DNA of 64,000 nucleotides from Anaerolineae bacterium (GTDB lineage Bacteria; Chloroflexota; Anaerolineae; 4572-78; J111). This document shows, piece by piece, positions 41,716 to 50,378 of the stretch; the stretch's first letter is position 1, and each line of letters starts with the position of its first letter. Below the pieces are notes generated by a model that did not search any database, was not told where the DNA came from, and saw only the letters and a program-made list of their open reading frames with translations. The position numbers were made by a program, and so were the translations under genes. The DNA is taken from the NCBI GenBank assembly GCA_022071955.1, contig JAJVIM010000029.1:62001-126000 (forward strand), read 5' to 3'.

Positions 41716-43476
41716 ATGCTCATTGAGCTGACAATTGTTGATTTCGCCATTATCGACCAATTGGCTTTAAAGTTTGCGCCCGGATTCAACGTGCTCACCG
41801 GCGAAACCGGCGCGGGTAAATCTATCATCATCGATGCCGTGACCCTGCTGCTCGGCGGCCGGGCCGATACCACTGTTTTGCGCACCGGCAGCAACCGCGC
41901 CAGAATCGAGGGCGTGTTCCGGCTGTCGGCGCAAACCCGGGCTAAAATCGACCCGATTCTGGAGCGAGAGGGGCTGGAAGGCGACAACCCGGATGTGCTC
42001 GTGCTGGGCCGCGAGATCCGCGACACGGGCCGCAGTTTTTGCCGGATTAATGGCAGCACCGTCAATTTGAGTATTTTGGAAGAGGTAGCCCAACCGCTCA
42101 TCGACATTCACGGCCAAAACGAACACCTCAGCCTGATGCGGGTAAAGCAGCACCAGGTATTTTTAGATCGCTACGCCGGACTGGACATTCAACGCGAGCA
42201 GATGGCGGTTCAGGTGCAGCAGTTGCGCAAAATCCGGCAGGAGCTGGCGGCCATGCAGCGCGACGAGCAATACCTGGCCCGCCGGCTCGATCAGCTTTCG
42301 TTTCAGGTTGAAGAGATTGCCGCCGCCAACCTGCGCCCCGGCGAAGAGGAAGAACTCAACGTGGAGCGCAACCGGCTGGCCAACGCCGAGCAACTCAGCC
42401 AGCTCACCGGCGAAATTTACCAACTGCTGGTAGAAGGCGACGACCCCGAGCAGACCTCGGTGACGGATTTGCTGGGGCAAATCTCGCGCGCGGCCAACAA
42501 CCTGACCCGGCTGGACCAAACCTGGACCGAGCAGCGCCAGATGGTGGATAATCTGACCTATCAAATTGAAGATTTGGCCACCTTTGTGCGCGATTACATT
42601 GAAAGCATCGATTTTAACCCCAACCGCCTGCAAGAAATTGAAGAGCGGTTGAGCCTGATCTTCAGCCTCAAACGCAAATATGGCAATTCCATCCCCGAAA
42701 TCATTGAATTTGGGCGGCGGGCGCAGGCTGAGCTGGATGGCATCAGCCACAGCGAAGAGCGCATTGAAGAATTGAAAACTCAGGAAGAGGCGTTGCGCCG
42801 CAAAGTGGGCGAACTGGCCCTGGCGCTATCCAACGCGCGCAAAGAGGCGGCCAAAACACTGGCGCAGGCCGTAGAAACGCAGCTCGCTGATTTGGGTATG
42901 GCCCAGGCCCGCTTTGAGGTTGATTTTCAATGGGTTGAAGCGCTCGACGGCGTGATTGTCGCCGCCGGCCCGGACGAGCCGCTGCTGCTGGCCTGTGATG
43001 AGCGCGGCATCGACCGGATTGAGTTTTTGATCTCGCCCAACCCCGGCGAAGTGCCCAAACCGCTCATCAAAGTGGCTTCCGGCGGCGAAACCAGCCGCAC
43101 CATGCTGGCCCTCAAAACCGTGCTGGCCGGCGCAGACGATACGCCCACCCTCATTTTTGACGAAATTGATCAGGGTATCGGCGGCCGGGTGGGCGGCGTG
43201 GTGGGCCAAAAACTGTGGGGACTGGCTCATTACGGCGAGCATCAGGTGCTGTGCGTTACCCACCTGCCGCAGATTGCCGGCTTTGCCGAAGTTCATTATC
43301 ACGTGGCCAAACAGGTGGCCAACGGCCGCACCGTTACCGGCATCACCCGCCTGTCTGGCGAGCAGCAGATTGATGAGCTGGCGTTGATGCTGGGGTCGCT
43401 CAGCGACAGCACCCGCCAGAGCGCCCGCGAAATTCTGGTGGAAGCTGCCGCGCTCAAAGTTGACAAGTCAGCCTGA
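41716..43476 (+). CDS. recN: DNA repair protein RecN
   Basis: A 586-residue SMC-like ATPase acting in double-strand break repair. LTGETGAGKSIIIDAV is Walker A. The central region (about 150-385) is the coiled coil, rich in Glu, Leu and Gln. ASGGETSRTMLALKTVL is the ABC signature and PTLIFDEIDQGIGGRV is Walker B with the D-loop. The ATG follows GGAGAGAACC. A possible LexA box and -10 element lie upstream. The length is typical. The TPR protein gene starts 21 bp after its stop. Confidence 0.97.
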   Translation: MLIELTIVDFAIIDQLALKFAPGFNVLTGETGAGKSIIIDAVTLLLGGRADTTVLRTGSNRARIEGVFRLSAQTRAKIDPILEREGLEGDNPDVLVLGREIRDTGRSFCRINGSTVNLSILEEVAQPLIDIHGQNEHLSLMRVKQHQVFLDRYAGLDIQREQMAVQVQQLRKIRQELAAMQRDEQYLARRLDQLSFQVEEIAAANLRPGEEEELNVERNRLANAEQLSQLTGEIYQLLVEGDDPEQTSVTDLLGQISRAANNLTRLDQTWTEQRQMVDNLTYQIEDLATFVRDYIESIDFNPNRLQEIEERLSLIFSLKRKYGNSIPEIIEFGRRAQAELDGISHSEERIEELKTQEEALRRKVGELALALSNARKEAAKTLAQAVETQLADLGMAQARFEVDFQWVEALDGVIVAAGPDEPLLLACDERGIDRIEFLISPNPGEVPKPLIKVASGGETSRTMLALKTVLAGADDTPTLIFDEIDQGIGGRVGGVVGQKLWGLAHYGEHQVLCVTHLPQIAGFAEVHYHVAKQVANGRTVTGITRLSGEQQIDELALMLGSLSDSTRQSAREILVEAAALKVDKSA

Positions 43477-43497
43477 TCGGTGAAAACTAACTGAGCT

Positions 43498-45177
43498 ATG
43501 TATTATCGACCTCGTGAGAAAAAACGGCATCCGGCCATCACGGCTGCGCTGCTTTTATTGTTAACCGCCATGAGTCTGGTACTGGTTATTTTGCTGGCCA
43601 TGTACGCCGGCTATTTTCAGGTTGAAGTTCCCAGCCTGACCGAGCGATTTGGCCCCATGCCCACGCCTACCCGCCCGGCGGTGCTGTACGTGGGTGACGG
43701 CGACACTTTGGCCGCCGCCGGCAAGCTGCCGGAAGCCATCGCCGCCTACGATGAGGCCATCAGCCTGGACCCCACCGACGACGTGCCCTACACCCGCCAG
43801 AGCCGGCTGCTCATTTTTGCGGGTGATACGGCCAAGGCGCTGGATCGGGCCGAACAAGCGGTGCTGCTCAACTCCACCAGCGCCGAAAACCTGGCCAACT
43901 ACTGCCGCGCCCTGGATTGGGAGGCGCGCTACACTGCCGCGCTCGATGCCTGTTCCTGCGCCACGGAACTCGCGCCCAACTATGCCGATGGCTACGCCTA
44001 TTTGTCGGAAGTGCTGGCCGACCGGGGCGAATGGTTCAACGCGCGGGATACCGCCCAGCAGGCCCTCGATATCGATTTTCAAAGTTTTGCCGCCCATTTC
44101 AATATGGGCTACGTCAACGAAATCCAGGGGCGATACGCGCAGGCGGTGCAATCGTATGAAAATGCCATCAAACTGGCCCCCAATCTGGCCACGGCCTACA
44201 TTGCCGCCGGGCGCTCATACTATTGGCTGGGCAACCTTAACCGGGCCATCGAACTGTACCGGCAGGCCATCCGCCTGAGTCCCACCAACCCGGAAGCCTA
44301 CGACCGGCTGGGCTGGGCCTACCACACCAACGGCGAATACTCCCGCGCCATCGATGCGCTGGAGCAGGGGCTGGCGGTTGACCCCACCTACGACAAAGCC
44401 TGGGGCCATTTGGGGCTGGTGTATTACACCCGCCAGAATTTTGAAAAAACGATAGAAATTTTACCCAAAGCCATCAGCCTGACCGAAGGCCAGTTTTTGC
44501 GCCGCGCCCGCGAGGTGGAAATTCGCGCCGAAATTCAAACCCTGACCGGGCCGGATACTATTCCGGTGATCCGGGGCCGTTTCCGCTCGGCCGGCGGGGT
44601 TGGCAGTGTGCAGTATGTGGCCGAACTTACCCCGCTGACCTACAAAGAGTCCACCCTCAATTTTGATGCGGAGGAGGTATCGTGCGCGGCCTCAATTGTT
44701 GAGTCGATCCGCAACCCGTCAGCGCTGCCGTTAGCGCCGGAAACGCTGGCCTACACCCAAACCTTCAGCCAGGCCACCGGCACGGCCACGCTCAATCTGA
44801 ATAGCGGCAATCTGGTTTTGGATGTTCACAACGTGCCGCGCCCGCAAACCACCCCCTACGAATTGAAGATCAGCTACTGGCCAGACCGGCAGGACAGCGT
44901 GGGTTACGTGCAGCCGGATGGCACGGGCCAAATTCAGGTGAATATTCAGTTTGAAGAAAAACTGGACGCGCCGATTGAGTATTATTACACGCTGGGGCTG
45001 GCTTACGCCTACATGGACCCGCCGCTGTGCGAACAGGCGGTGCCGTGGCTGCTCCAATCGTTGGAGCGGGACAGTTCCGGTTACAACCCGGCCTGGTACG
45101 GCCTGCGCATTTGCCCCAGCGCCCAATCGCCGCCCACGCCGGTGCCTACCTGGACGCCGGTCCCCGACGCGCAGTAG
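43498..45177 (+). CDS. TPR-repeat membrane-anchored protein
   Basis: A 559-residue protein. Residues 10-43 are basic then hydrophobic (one membrane helix, ITAALLLLLTAMSLVLVILL), so the rest is probably outside the cell. Residues about 60-340 hold at least seven tetratricopeptide repeats (GKLPEAIAAYDEAISLDP, then GRYAQAVQSYENAIKLAP, GNLNRAIELYRQAIRLSP). A beta-rich region with no clear family follows (about 345-500), then a partial repeat and a Pro-rich tail. It is probably a scaffold. It is co-transcribed with recN and ends at a strong terminator. Confidence 0.85.
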   Translation: MYYRPREKKRHPAITAALLLLLTAMSLVLVILLAMYAGYFQVEVPSLTERFGPMPTPTRPAVLYVGDGDTLAAAGKLPEAIAAYDEAISLDPTDDVPYTRQSRLLIFAGDTAKALDRAEQAVLLNSTSAENLANYCRALDWEARYTAALDACSCATELAPNYADGYAYLSEVLADRGEWFNARDTAQQALDIDFQSFAAHFNMGYVNEIQGRYAQAVQSYENAIKLAPNLATAYIAAGRSYYWLGNLNRAIELYRQAIRLSPTNPEAYDRLGWAYHTNGEYSRAIDALEQGLAVDPTYDKAWGHLGLVYYTRQNFEKTIEILPKAISLTEGQFLRRAREVEIRAEIQTLTGPDTIPVIRGRFRSAGGVGSVQYVAELTPLTYKESTLNFDAEEVSCAASIVESIRNPSALPLAPETLAYTQTFSQATGTATLNLNSGNLVLDVHNVPRPQTTPYELKISYWPDRQDSVGYVQPDGTGQIQVNIQFEEKLDAPIEYYYTLGLAYAYMDPPLCEQAVPWLLQSLERDSSGYNPAWYGLRICPSAQSPPTPVPTWTPVPDAQ

Positions 45178-45183
45178 CCCGAC

Positions 45184-45224
45184 AAAAAAACGGGGCGAGC
45201 GGATTCCGCTCGCCCCGTTTTTTT
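45184..45224. terminator. strong rho-independent terminator
   Basis: Stem CGGGGCGAGCGGA / TCCGCTCGCCCCG flanked by A-run and T-run, directly after the TPR gene stop. It fits termination of the plus-strand unit and could also act for pgk from the other side. Confidence 0.9.
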
Positions 45225-45231
45225 GTTCCTT

Positions 45232-45275
45232 TTTCCCTCCCCCGTTTGCGGGGGAGGGGTTAGGGGAGGGGGTAA
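45232..45275. repeat. GC-rich intergenic hairpin
   Basis: CCCTCCCCC GTTTGC GGGGGAGGGG, followed by TTAGGGGAGGGGG. Same class as the hairpin at 1621-1679. It lies between the two convergent units. Confidence 0.6.
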
Positions 45276-45334
45276 AAAATGATTTTAGTGCGTTTTCGGT
45301 TGCTCAAATATTTCTGCGGAGTTTTCAGTTCCTT

Positions 45335-46513
45335 CTACTTATCATCCAGCGCGGCGACGCCGGGCAATACTTTCCCTTCCAAAAATTCCAGGCTGGCCCC
45401 GCCGCCGGTAGAAATGTGGCTCATTTTATCGGCCAGGCCGGATTGCTCAGCGGCGGCGGCGCTGTCGCCCCCACCGATGATGGTGGTGGCATCCTGCAAG
45501 TTGGCCAGCGCTTTGGCCACGGCAAAAGTGCCTTCGGCAAATTTGGGGAACTCAAACACGCCCATTGGCCCGTTCCAGATCACGGTTTTGGCCGCGGCCA
45601 GCCGGTTGGCAAAGTGAGCTACCGTCGCCGGGCCAATATCCAGAATCATCCAGCCTTCCGGCACTTCGTCCACCGGCACCACTTTGCTGTCGGCATCGGC
45701 TTTAAATTCCGGGGCGATGACGCAATCAACCGGCAGAATCAGTTTGTCGGCGTTTTCAGCCAGCAGCTTTTTGGCGGTGTCAATCGCTTCGGCTTCAACC
45801 AGCGATTTGCCCACATCGAGGCCCTGGGCCACAAAAAAGGTGTTGGCCATCCCGCCGCCAATCAGCAGCGAGTCGACTTTGCTCAACAGGTTTTCGATAA
45901 CGCTGATCTTGTCTGAAATTTTGGCCCCGCCCATAATGGCCAAAAATGGATGTTCCGGGTTGGCCAGGGCGCGGCCCAGATAGTTCAGCTCTTTTTCCAT
46001 CAAAAAGCCGGCCACGGCCGGGCGCAGAGTTTGGGTCACGCCTTCGGTGCTGGCGTGGGCGCGGTGAGCGCTGCCAAAGGCATCGTTGACGTAAACCTGA
46101 CCGAGTTTGGCCAGTTTGGCGGAAAAATCGGGGTTGTTCTTTTTCTCTTCCGGGTAAAAGCGGGTGTTTTCCAGCACGGTCACGTCGCCGGGTTTCATTT
46201 CGTTAACGACGGCTTCTACCTGCGGCCCCACGCAGTCATCGAGCTTTTTCACGGGGCGGTTCAGCAGTTCGCCCAGCCGGGCGGCGGCGGCATCCATTTT
46301 GTATTTGGGGTCCGGGCCATCTTTGGGGCGGCCCAGGTGGCTCATCAAAATGACGCTGGCCCCCTGATCGAGCAGGTATTGAAGGGTGGGCAGCGCGGCG
46401 CGAATGCGGCGGTCGTCGGTGACCTGGCCGTTTTCCATCGGAACGTTAAAGTCGACTCTGACTAAAACGCGTTTGCCTTTAACATCAACATCTTTTACGG
46501 TTTTTTTATTCAT
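45335..46513 (-). CDS. pgk: phosphoglycerate kinase
   Basis: A 392-residue glycolytic enzyme transferring phosphate between 1,3-bisphosphoglycerate and ADP. RVLVRVDFNVPMENG at the N-terminus and VILMSHLGRPKDG hold substrate-binding Asp, Asn and Arg. AFGSAHRAHAST is a further conserved block, and GGGDSAAAAEQSGL and STGGGASLEFLEG form the nucleotide site. AAGGATTAACCTC precedes the ATG. It is isolated from other glycolytic genes. The lipoprotein gene upstream is 57 bp away. Confidence 0.98.
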   Translation of the reverse strand: MNKKTVKDVDVKGKRVLVRVDFNVPMENGQVTDDRRIRAALPTLQYLLDQGASVILMSHLGRPKDGPDPKYKMDAAAARLGELLNRPVKKLDDCVGPQVEAVVNEMKPGDVTVLENTRFYPEEKKNNPDFSAKLAKLGQVYVNDAFGSAHRAHASTEGVTQTLRPAVAGFLMEKELNYLGRALANPEHPFLAIMGGAKISDKISVIENLLSKVDSLLIGGGMANTFFVAQGLDVGKSLVEAEAIDTAKKLLAENADKLILPVDCVIAPEFKADADSKVVPVDEVPEGWMILDIGPATVAHFANRLAAAKTVIWNGPMGVFEFPKFAEGTFAVAKALANLQDATTIIGGGDSAAAAEQSGLADKMSHISTGGGASLEFLEGKVLPGVAALDDK

Positions 46514-46570
46514 GAGGTTAATCCTTTCACCAAAATGCTGTAATATTTGTAAGATTTGCCGGCAGGGGCG

Positions 46571-47704
46571 TCATCGGCCTGCAACCGGCACCGGCGCGAT
46601 CACCGGATTGCCGGCGTTGGCCAAAATAAGCTCAACGTGATTGAACGCCGCCAAATCCGCGTTGAACAGGTACGTCACCGTGATCGACCGCTCGGCCGGG
46701 TTTGTATTTTCAACGGTAAAATTGGTGCTGGCCACCGACAGGTTGTTTTGGGGGATGCTCAACTGCAGCCGCGCGCCCAGTTGGGTTAAAAACGGGGCCG
46801 GCTCTGGCGCTTGCAGCAGCTCCGGCGGCAGATTGCGCAGCAGCAAATGCATCTCGGCGGTGGCATTGTTGGCCTGCTGGCTCGCGTCAACCGGCACCAG
46901 TTCAAACTCAACCCGCCGCCCCTGGTAATTGATGCCCGTTTGCAGGGTTGACCAGGCCTGGGCGGTAGCCGTGGCCGCCGCAATGCCGCCCGGACTGACC
47001 ACCGGGGTCGGCGCTTGAAGGGGGGCAATCTGGCCAATTTGGGTTACGGTGATGGTGTATTTTTGGCGCGCCTGGCCGCTTTCAACAATCTGGATGTCAG
47101 ATTTGAGCAGCGCGCCGGTTTCGTCATCGACCCACAGCGTGCCGCTAATTTTGGGCAGATCGGCCTGCCCCTGCGCTTCGGCGAGTTTGGGCAGCAGGTA
47201 ATTGAGCCGGTAGCGGGTAGCCGAGCGGGCTTCCAGCGTTTCTCGGCCGGCTTCAACCGGTACCACGCCCATCTGGAGCAGCCAGCGGTGCGGCCCGTCG
47301 AGCGCTTCGACGGTAGTTGGGCCAACAACCCAGCCATCATATTGCCTGTTAAAGGCGTACGTTTGCCCGTCGATGACGTAATCTTCGTGTAGAACATCGT
47401 CCCCGGCGCTGGACGTGGTGTGGCGGTTGCCGGCGGCGTCCTGGGTACGGGTAACGGTCAAGGTGCTGGTTTCGCCGTTTTCGGTGGTGATGGCCTGTTC
47501 GGCTTGCAGGTGAAAGCCGGGTAATTTGTCCAGGTTTTGGTAGGCGGCCAATACCGAAAATTCGCCGGCATCAACCAGGGCCACGCCGGTAGCAACGGCC
47601 GGCCCGCTGCTGCTCAATTGGGCCAGTTGGCCAAACGAGCCACAGCCCAGCAACAGGCCAATCACAACGAATTTTAAAAATTGCATCTGCGGGGCTAACG
47701 TCAT
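46571..47704 (-). CDS. putative lipoprotein, LolA/LppX-like
   Basis: A 377-residue exported protein. FLKFVVIGLLLGCGS near the N-terminus is a lipobox with Cys at about residue 21. The middle part (about 45-240) resembles LolA/LppX-type lipid-binding lipoproteins in its strand pattern and in EDYVIDGQTYAFNRQYDGW and GTLWVDDETGALLKSDIQIV; this is a weak call. The C-terminal 130 residues are a beta-rich domain. The start may be the ATG at 47704 or the one at 47686; neither has a clear ribosome-binding site. It lies between nth and pgk. Confidence 0.65.
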   Translation of the reverse strand: MTLAPQMQFLKFVVIGLLLGCGSFGQLAQLSSSGPAVATGVALVDAGEFSVLAAYQNLDKLPGFHLQAEQAITTENGETSTLTVTRTQDAAGNRHTTSSAGDDVLHEDYVIDGQTYAFNRQYDGWVVGPTTVEALDGPHRWLLQMGVVPVEAGRETLEARSATRYRLNYLLPKLAEAQGQADLPKISGTLWVDDETGALLKSDIQIVESGQARQKYTITVTQIGQIAPLQAPTPVVSPGGIAAATATAQAWSTLQTGINYQGRRVEFELVPVDASQQANNATAEMHLLLRNLPPELLQAPEPAPFLTQLGARLQLSIPQNNLSVASTNFTVENTNPAERSITVTYLFNADLAAFNHVELILANAGNPVIAPVPVAGR

Positions 47705-47769
47705 ACGCAGGCAGGTCTCAACGGATGGTTGCCGCTGATTTTACTCCCGCGTGGGGCAAAGCACAAAAA

Positions 47770-48423
47770 CTATCGACTCCGCGATACGTCCACCCGCTCG
47801 CAAAATTGAATAACCGGACATTTGCTGCACCACGGCGAGGTGGGCGTACACAGATTTTGGCCCATACTGACCAGCAGGCCGTTGTATTCCAGCCAGTATT
47901 CCAGGGGTAGTTTTTCGCGTAGAGCAAATTCGGTTTGCTCCGGGGTTTTGGTGGCCACGTACCCCCAGCGATTGGAAATGCGGTGAACGTGAATATCAAC
48001 ACAGATGCCGGGTTTGCCGTACCCGGCGGTGATAACCAGATTGGCGGTTTTGCGGCCCACGCCCGGCAGTTTGAGCAGCTCGTCCAGCTCATCGGGGACG
48101 CGGCCGCCGTACTGTTCGATCAGCGTGTGCGAAATGGCCAAAATACTGCGGGCTTTGTTGCGGTAAAAGCCAACGGGGTAGATCATCTCTTCAATTTTTT
48201 CAGGCGGATGGCCGATCATATCGCCCGGGGTGCTGGCCAGCGCAAACAGCCGGGGGACCACCTGCGCCGTGAGCGTATCTTTGGTGCGCAGGCTCAAAAT
48301 GGTGGCAAGCAGAATTTGGTACGGACTCCACGTGGTCGAGTTATCGTCAACCAGCGCCGGCGTCCAGCTTTTGGCGCTGTCTCGCAAAATGGCAATCACC
48401 TGGTGAATATCCTGGTTTTGCAT
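47770..48423 (-). CDS. nth: endonuclease III
   Basis: A 217-residue bifunctional DNA glycosylase/AP lyase for oxidised pyrimidines. LLKLPGVGRKTANLV is the helix-hairpin-helix with catalytic K125, and CVDIHVHRI gives catalytic D143. C192, C199, C202 and C208 form the C-x6-C-x2-C-x5-C [4Fe-4S] cluster. The ATG at 48423 gives the family length; a long upstream extension overlaps the CDGSH gene and is low complexity, so it was rejected. It lies 16 bp downstream of the CDGSH gene. Confidence 0.95.
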   Translation of the reverse strand: MQNQDIHQVIAILRDSAKSWTPALVDDNSTTWSPYQILLATILSLRTKDTLTAQVVPRLFALASTPGDMIGHPPEKIEEMIYPVGFYRNKARSILAISHTLIEQYGGRVPDELDELLKLPGVGRKTANLVITAGYGKPGICVDIHVHRISNRWGYVATKTPEQTEFALREKLPLEYWLEYNGLLVSMGQNLCTPTSPWCSKCPVIQFCERVDVSRSR

Positions 48424-48439
48424 ACGTTTGGTCTGAAAC

Positions 48440-48652
48440 TTACTCGTTGAGGGTGAGGATGACCTGCGGCGCTCGAAAATTGATTTTACGGTGCGTGCCG
48501 TCGCAGAAAGGTTTGTTTGATGACCCCCCGCAACGGCACAGCGCGATGTTGGTGCCGGTGGTGGTCTTTTGGTTGCCTTCGGCGTCAATGTAGGTGGCGG
48601 TAACCGGAACAAGGTAGGGGCCATTCTCGCGAGCTTTGATTTCGAGTGTCAT
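48440..48652 (-). CDS. CDGSH iron-sulfur domain protein
   Basis: A 70-residue protein. CRCGGSSNKPFCDGTH (39-54) is the CDGSH motif that binds a [2Fe-2S] cluster through three cysteines and one histidine. The N-terminus is a short beta segment (LEIKARENGPYLV). It is probably cytosolic, with an electron-transfer or redox-sensing role. AAGGAGGTATTT precedes the ATG. It is 16 bp upstream of nth, another iron-sulfur protein, and the pairing may be incidental. Confidence 0.92.
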   Translation of the reverse strand: MTLEIKARENGPYLVPVTATYIDAEGNQKTTTGTNIALCRCGGSSNKPFCDGTHRKINFRAPQVILTLNE

Positions 48653-48663
48653 AAATACCTCCT

Positions 48664-48744
48664 TGAAAATACAATTACGAATTATGAATTACGAATGCCG
48701 AATTGCCAATCACCCGCCACCCGCCACCCGCAATTCGCAATTCA
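48664..48744. repeat. 7-nt period repeat
   Basis: Heptads ACGAATT ATGAATT ACGAATG CCGAATT followed by CACCCGC CACCCGC CACCCGC AATTCGC. It fills the whole gap between the GNAT and CDGSH genes. Confidence 0.7.
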
Positions 48745-49560
48745 TCAACGTTTTGTTGCTAACACTTCCTGATTTTTGCGAGCTTTCCATTTGCAGGCGT
48801 GAGCGGTTGTCAGCGCTTTAAACCCGAGCTTTTCAACAATGGGCCGGCTCATGGGGCCGGCGTCGATGGTTAGAAAACTCGCGCCGGCTGCCAGCGCGGC
48901 TTGCAGCCGGGCGGCCAGCAGCGCCGTGTAAAAGCCCTGCCCCCGAAACGCCGGCAGGGTGGACCCGCCCCACAAACTGGCAAATTGGCTGCCCGGATGA
49001 AAATAAATCCAGGCCGAACTGACCGGCTGGCCGCTTACGTAAGCCACATACACTTGCAGCAGCGAGGGCGTAGTTTGCAGATCGTTGGTCAGGCGCGGCA
49101 CCAACCAATCAAAGTTTTCCTGCCACACCTGTTCCTGAACCGCTACCAGATCCGCCAGTTGTTCCACCGAGGTGATCTGCCGCACATCGGCCCGGGGCGG
49201 TTTTAGCAAAACCGCCGGAGCGCGGGTAATCTCCAGCGCCATAATGGTTTCCGGCTCATCCACCGCAAAGCCGACGGTTTGCAATCGAGCCAGCAAATCG
49301 GGCGGGGTATCGTGGCTAAAGTGCTTCCACTCAAAATCAATGCCCAGCGCATCAAAATAGCTCACCTGCTCCCAAATCACCGGGTCGGCTTCAGTGGCGT
49401 TGAGCCACGAATAGATCACAAAACCGTCCTCGTAGTCAACCAGCGGCACGTGGCGCACCACATGCGGCGTTTCTTCCCGGCGATGGCTGGGGTATTCAAT
49501 GTCGCGTCGCTGTTCTTTATCGTACAGCGCCAAAATTTTATCAGCTTCCACGGCAATCAC
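48745..49560 (-). CDS. GNAT-family acetyltransferase
   Basis: A 271-residue protein with a degenerate N-terminal half (1-130) and a C-terminal GNAT domain. GSTLPAFRGQGFYTALLAARLQAA is the acetyl-CoA pyrophosphate loop (positions about 206-229, R/Q-x-x-G-x-G/A as FRGQGFY). FLTIDAGPMSRPIVEKLGF is motif B. The GTG start at 49560 lacks a strong ribosome-binding site but gives a continuous fold. The substrate is unknown. Short-period repeats lie directly downstream. Confidence 0.87.
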   Translation of the reverse strand: MIAVEADKILALYDKEQRRDIEYPSHRREETPHVVRHVPLVDYEDGFVIYSWLNATEADPVIWEQVSYFDALGIDFEWKHFSHDTPPDLLARLQTVGFAVDEPETIMALEITRAPAVLLKPPRADVRQITSVEQLADLVAVQEQVWQENFDWLVPRLTNDLQTTPSLLQVYVAYVSGQPVSSAWIYFHPGSQFASLWGGSTLPAFRGQGFYTALLAARLQAALAAGASFLTIDAGPMSRPIVEKLGFKALTTAHACKWKARKNQEVLATKR

Positions 49561-49641
49561 TTCCCTTCCGTTAAATCTGGACAGAACCGGTGATTGGGTT
49601 AAAATATGCGGCAGACTGCATCATCACCGGAGAGAAAAACG

Positions 49642-49956
49642 ATGGGATTTCTGGACTCGCTCAAATCATTTTTTGGAGATGCCGGCCCCAAAGACGATGG
49701 CTACTGGATTTACGTGCGCTGCAGCCGCTGCGGTGAGGTCATCAAAACCCGCATCGATCTGCAAGGCAGCCTGAGTTTGCAGGACGATGGCACTTATGTG
49801 GCGCACAAAACGCTGGTGGGCAACCAGCTTTGCTTTCAGCGGGTAGAGGTGACGCTGCATTTTGACAGCCAACGCCACTTTACCGACCGCGATATTGCCT
49901 TTGGGGAGTTCATCACCGCCGAAGAGTACGCGCAGGCCGGCGGCCCAACGCCGTAG
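49642..49956 (+). CDS. small conserved hypothetical protein with one CxxC pair
   Basis: A 104-residue cytosolic protein. The N-terminus (MGFLDSLKSFFGDAGPKDDG) is amphipathic. YWIYVRCSRCGEVIKTRIDL then holds a single CxxC, and a beta-rich middle and acidic end follow. It resembles small zinc-binding proteins of Gram-positive-type bacteria, but only half a ribbon is present, so it could dimerise around zinc. GGAGAGAAAAACG precedes the ATG. Function unknown; convergent with the response regulator gene. Confidence 0.72.
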   Translation: MGFLDSLKSFFGDAGPKDDGYWIYVRCSRCGEVIKTRIDLQGSLSLQDDGTYVAHKTLVGNQLCFQRVEVTLHFDSQRHFTDRDIAFGEFITAEEYAQAGGPTP

Positions 49957-49962
49957 TCATTG

Positions 49963-50364
49963 TTAAATGCCCAGTACTGCCCGGATTTTGTGCAGCATTT
50001 CATCGTTGCGGCCCTTTACAAAGTAATCGGCCGCGCCTTTGTCGATGCACTGTTTGGCGGTTTCCACCTCGTCCCAGGCCGAATTGGCAATAACCGGCGT
50101 GTCCGGCGCTTCAATTTTTAGTCGCGCCAGCAGTTCCAGCCCGGCGTAGCGGGCTTCGCGGCCTTCAAAATCGGGCATATTCAAATCGATGATGATCAGA
50201 TCAAACGGCTCCTTCACGGCCAACGCCTCCTGAAAGAGCCGGTAGCCTTCAATATTACCCCCGGCAGTTTCAACCTCAAACCCTTCGCGGAACAGCGTTT
50301 TTTCAACGTCGCGCAAAATATTTTCTTCGTCATCTACCACCAAAATTTTTGGTTCAACGTCCAT
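49963..50364 (-). CDS. single-domain response regulator
   Basis: A 133-residue receiver domain with no output domain. VVDDEEN (9-15) carries the acidic pair, D60 in LIIIDLNMPDFEG is the phosphoacceptor, and K117 in YFVKGRND is the conserved lysine. It starts 14 bp after the stop of a hybrid histidine kinase on the same strand and is probably its phosphorelay target. As in the neighbouring kinase, the output partner is not encoded here. Confidence 0.92.
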   Translation of the reverse strand: MDVEPKILVVDDEENILRDVEKTLFREGFEVETAGGNIEGYRLFQEALAVKEPFDLIIIDLNMPDFEGREARYAGLELLARLKIEAPDTPVIANSAWDEVETAKQCIDKGAADYFVKGRNDEMLHKIRAVLGI

Positions 50365-50378
50365 CTGCTTGGGCTCCT